A program made the translations under genes and the position numbers. Below, piece by piece: positions 62,248 through 64,000 of a stretch of DNA of 64,000 nucleotides. Within the stretch, counting starts at the first letter, position 1; each line of letters begins with the position of its first letter. The notes beneath the pieces are model-generated. The model did not search any database and was not told the origin of the DNA. It saw only the letters and a program-made list of their open reading frames with translations. Origin of the DNA: a bacterium (GTDB lineage: Bacteria > Chloroflexota > Dormibacteria > Dormibacterales > Dormibacteraceae); the NCBI GenBank assembly GCA_004299235.1, contig SCQL01000017.1:1-64000 (forward strand). The letters are read 5' to 3'.

Positions 62248-62961
62248 TCAGCTGCCGGCCGCCGGAGCCCCGTCACCCGGTTGGCGGCCGAAAGCACCAG
62301 AGCCGGTTGAGCACGTTCCATTCGCCCTTGGAGGCGTGATCGTCAAGGCGGTCGCCTGGATTGCGCCGGAGGCATCTGGGGATCCGGCAGCGCGCAGGCA
62401 CTGGCCGACCTGAAGGGAAGCCGCGGTCGCCGCGGAGCTCAGACTCATATTGGCAACGGTCGGGACCGTGAGTGTCTCGCTGGCGTTGGTGGGCGTCAAC
62501 ACGGTGACGGAGGTGCCGCTGACCGTGGTGACCTCCCCGCTCACAAGGCTCACATCGGCCTGGGCACTCGGGGCCGGCCGCGGGCTTGGGCTTGGTCGGG
62601 CGCTGGCGCCAGGAGCTGGACTGAATATTGATCGTCCGGTGGCACAGCCGTTCGGGCCCCTGGGCGCCAGCCGCACCGATGTCGCCGTGACCAGCCCAGA
62701 CGGGTCTTTCGTGCCCATGGCGACGATGCACTCGCCGGGCGTGATGTCGCCCAGGGTGGCCGTCGAGGTCTTGGTCATCCTCGTGGTGTTCGAAAGCACG
62801 ACTGTGATGTCACCGCCGGCCCCGGCGAGGATGAGGGTCTGGCCGTTGATCTGCACCAACCGGCCCGTGGGTGGTCGCTGGGACCAAGCGTTGGCTGGGG
62901 GGCTGAGGGGGTCTGAACGATCGCGCCTCCACCCCACTTCAAGTTCCATGATTGGTTTCAA
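62248..62961 (-). CDS. DUF5666-like protein lacking its signal peptide, possibly 5'-truncated
   Basis: A 237-residue protein with two small beta-barrel repeats of the DUF5666 kind (GRLVQINGQTLILAG, then GECIVAMGTKDPSG; SGEVTTVSGTSVTVL, then VGQCLRAAGSPDASG) joined by a Pro/Ser linker. Such proteins are normally secreted or lipoproteins, but here no signal peptide precedes the first repeat, and the only start codon lies 3 bp from the start of the divergent gene at 62965. The 5' end may have been lost by rearrangement. The terminal Gly-rich end is ordinary. Confidence 0.6.
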   Translation of the reverse strand: MKPIMELEVGWRRDRSDPLSPPANAWSQRPPTGRLVQINGQTLILAGAGGDITVVLSNTTRMTKTSTATLGDITPGECIVAMGTKDPSGLVTATSVRLAPRGPNGCATGRSIFSPAPGASARPSPSPRPAPSAQADVSLVSGEVTTVSGTSVTVLTPTNASETLTVPTVANMSLSSAATAASLQVGQCLRAAGSPDASGAIQATALTITPPRANGTCSTGSGAFGRQPGDGAPAAGS

Positions 62962-62964
62962 CGG

Positions 62965-63570
62965 ATGAGCACATCGAGCCGTGGATTACGGGGTCGCTGG
63001 TTCACGGTGGCTCTGCTGGCGGTCGTGCTGGTGGTGGCCGGCGTCCAGGTCGCCAACCCACACAGCTACCTGTCGGAAGCCGTCGCGCGCATCGGCGAAA
63101 CCGGATCCGGCCCCGACGCAACCCTCACCAACCTCACGAGCGTCGATCAGCTGCAAGCGAGATTCAATCGTGACTCGGGCCACCCACGTCTGATCCTCTT
63201 GCTGTCGCCGACCTGACCGACGTGTGCCGCAGGCGCCCGGTGGGTGCGAAGCAACATCCTGGAGAGGTACCCGTCATCGGTCGTACGGGTCTATGTGGTT
63301 TGGTTCGACACGCTGCCAGCGGATTCGCGAGGCCTGGTCGACCGAAAGGTGCTGAACGATCCTCGAGTCGCCAACTACTACGACCCGAACCGCGTGGTCG
63401 GATCGTGGTTCGCCAAGCACACCGGTGGTGGCGGGATCGTCTGGGACGCTTACTTCCTTTATGGCGCGGATGCTTCGTGGAGCGATGAGCCAGGACCGCT
63501 CGTGAGCTCCGGCGGGACCGTGATCGGGTCGAGCGGTGACCTGGCGGCGGCGTTCCGCAAGCTCGTTTAG
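62965..63570 (+). CDS. selenocysteine-containing thioredoxin-fold membrane protein (UGA recoded)
   Basis: Read through one in-frame TGA (63214-63216, codon 84), this is a 201-residue protein: one membrane helix (about 11-29), then a thioredoxin-like domain whose redox motif is SPT-U-PTC, with selenocysteine replacing the first Cys of CxxC. The sequence after the TGA stays in frame (CAAGARWVRSNILERYP, VVGSWFAKHTGGGGIVWDAY) and reads as one domain with the part before it. A hairpin with the properties of a bacterial SECIS follows. Without recoding it would be split into an 83-residue ORF and a 108-residue ORF starting at GTG 63244. The role is probably redox chemistry at the outer membrane face; the substrate is unknown. 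Confidence 0.78.
63217..63247 (+). promoter_or_regulatory. putative bacterial SECIS element
   Basis: Downstream of the TGA, GCGCCC (63233-63238) pairs with GGGTGC (63242-63247) in a six-base-pair stem (one G-U) around a GGT loop. The apical loop begins 22 nt after the TGA and opens with G, G. Published bacterial SECIS rules ask for a small loop with G in the first two positions, a stem of at least four pairs and a 16-37 nt distance, all of which this satisfies. Confidence 0.6.
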
Positions 63571-63642
63571 AGAATCGGAGGCGAAACCGGGCGCGGAACT
63601 CTCGTCCCGGGTTCGCGCCGCGCCGAGCCGCCTGCCTGGAAC

Positions 63643-64000
63643 TCAGGCGTGCACCTGACCTCGCCTGAACCGGCGCTCCGCGTAGTCGACTGGTCCCAAC
63701 ACGAAGCAGCCGACCTGGTCGTCCCTCCCGAGAACCCAATTCGAGATGGCCAGCACCTCGCATCCGCCGTAACCACGTGAGGCGGCGAGCAACATCGAGG
63801 CCCCATAGAAGATCAGGGCCGCATCGCTGGTGAAGGCAAGGGGGCGCGCGTACCACGGAGTCAGGAACAGGGCGAGGAAGACCAGCATGTTGAGCGCGGT
63901 GCCCCAGAGTCCGGTGGCTTGAAAACGGCTCGGATCACGACGGGCACGCACCCACTGGACTGTGAGTAACGCGGCTGGGAAGACGGCCGCGCCAAGAAAC
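63643..64000 (-). CDS. hypothetical membrane protein, 5' end outside the window
   Basis: The C-terminal part of a small polytopic protein. At least three helices are visible (LLTVQW region, ALNMLVFLALFLTPWYA, ALIFYGASMLLAASRGYG), with conserved-looking GGCEVLAISNWVLGRDDQVGC before the charged end. The frame is open to the right edge, so the true start is beyond it; a GTG at 63951 inside is a possible but less likely start. I do not recognise the family. It converges on the selenoprotein gene. Confidence 0.65.
   Translation of the reverse strand, partial: FLGAAVFPAALLTVQWVRARRDPSRFQATGLWGTALNMLVFLALFLTPWYARPLAFTSDAALIFYGASMLLAASRGYGGCEVLAISNWVLGRDDQVGCFVLGPVDYAERRFRRGQVHA

Noticed and set aside
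63244-63570. Separate short gene starting at GTG 63244
   Set aside because: It starts in the middle of a thioredoxin-like domain, lacks an RBS and continues the frame of 62965; one recoded gene explains both parts better.

Overview
The window is a GC-rich (about two thirds G+C by eye), densely packed chromosomal segment with about 57 protein-coding genes, no rRNA, tRNA or CRISPR array that I can see, and no transposase. The gene content suggests a free-living soil-type bacterium with a single membrane: Tat/lipoprotein substrate-binding protein, type IV pilus genes without secretin or outer-membrane pilotins, MMPL exporter, HD-GYP signalling. The mixture fits the Chloroflexota / Dormibacterota / Actinomycetota neighbourhood; this placement is inference, not proof.

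Layout. 1-414 holds two copies of a GC-rich hairpin repeat. 415-6247 (minus) encodes a PQQ-propeller lipoprotein, an MMPL transporter and two zinc-ribbon membrane proteins, one PrsW-like. 6323-9884 holds stress and housekeeping genes (MsrA, OsmC, an MBL-fold protein, ribokinase). 10151-13595 (plus) is a tightly coupled SDR / CoA-transferase / thiolase operon able in principle to convert 3-hydroxybutyrate to acetyl-CoA. 13637-20655 (minus) is a complete carbohydrate ABC importer operon followed by an SDR, a lactonase-like MBL protein and a LacI regulator. 20796-23382 holds an AarF kinase, an MpaB-type oxygenase and a DksA-type zinc finger.

23490-35478 is a signalling island: ten two-component or related regulators, including a REC-HD-GYP protein, two tandem paralogous membrane histidine kinases, a double-receiver hybrid kinase, a NarX-type kinase, two LuxR-type regulators and a LysR regulator. 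36169-44936 is a compact type IV pilus locus (PilB, PilC, two minor pilins, a PilX-like/propeller protein, a PilM-like protein with a PilN-like tail, major pilin, half of a prepilin peptidase, and PilT on the other strand). 45085-52761 looks like an exopolysaccharide locus: a membrane GT2 synthase, two secreted beta-helix proteins, a degenerate HNH-like secreted protein, a PL14-like polysaccharide lyase behind a structured leader, and a nucleotide-sugar epimerase.

53442-57542 contains a tandem PD-(D/E)XK-like protein, a MORC/Hsp90-like ATPase and a DUF4236-TPR-HIRAN protein, a candidate DNA-maintenance or defence module. 57918-62087 carries a BNR-propeller/MoaD-like pair, an arsenite methyltransferase and ArsR divergent around a palindrome, and a DUF2182/DUF1326 pair.

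The most striking single observation is at 62965-63570: an in-frame TGA sits exactly where the first cysteine of a thioredoxin-like CxxC motif belongs, the same frame continues as conserved-looking protein for 117 codons, and a hairpin meeting the bacterial SECIS rules follows at the correct distance. This is very probably a selenocysteine-containing thioredoxin-fold membrane protein that ordinary gene callers would split in two.
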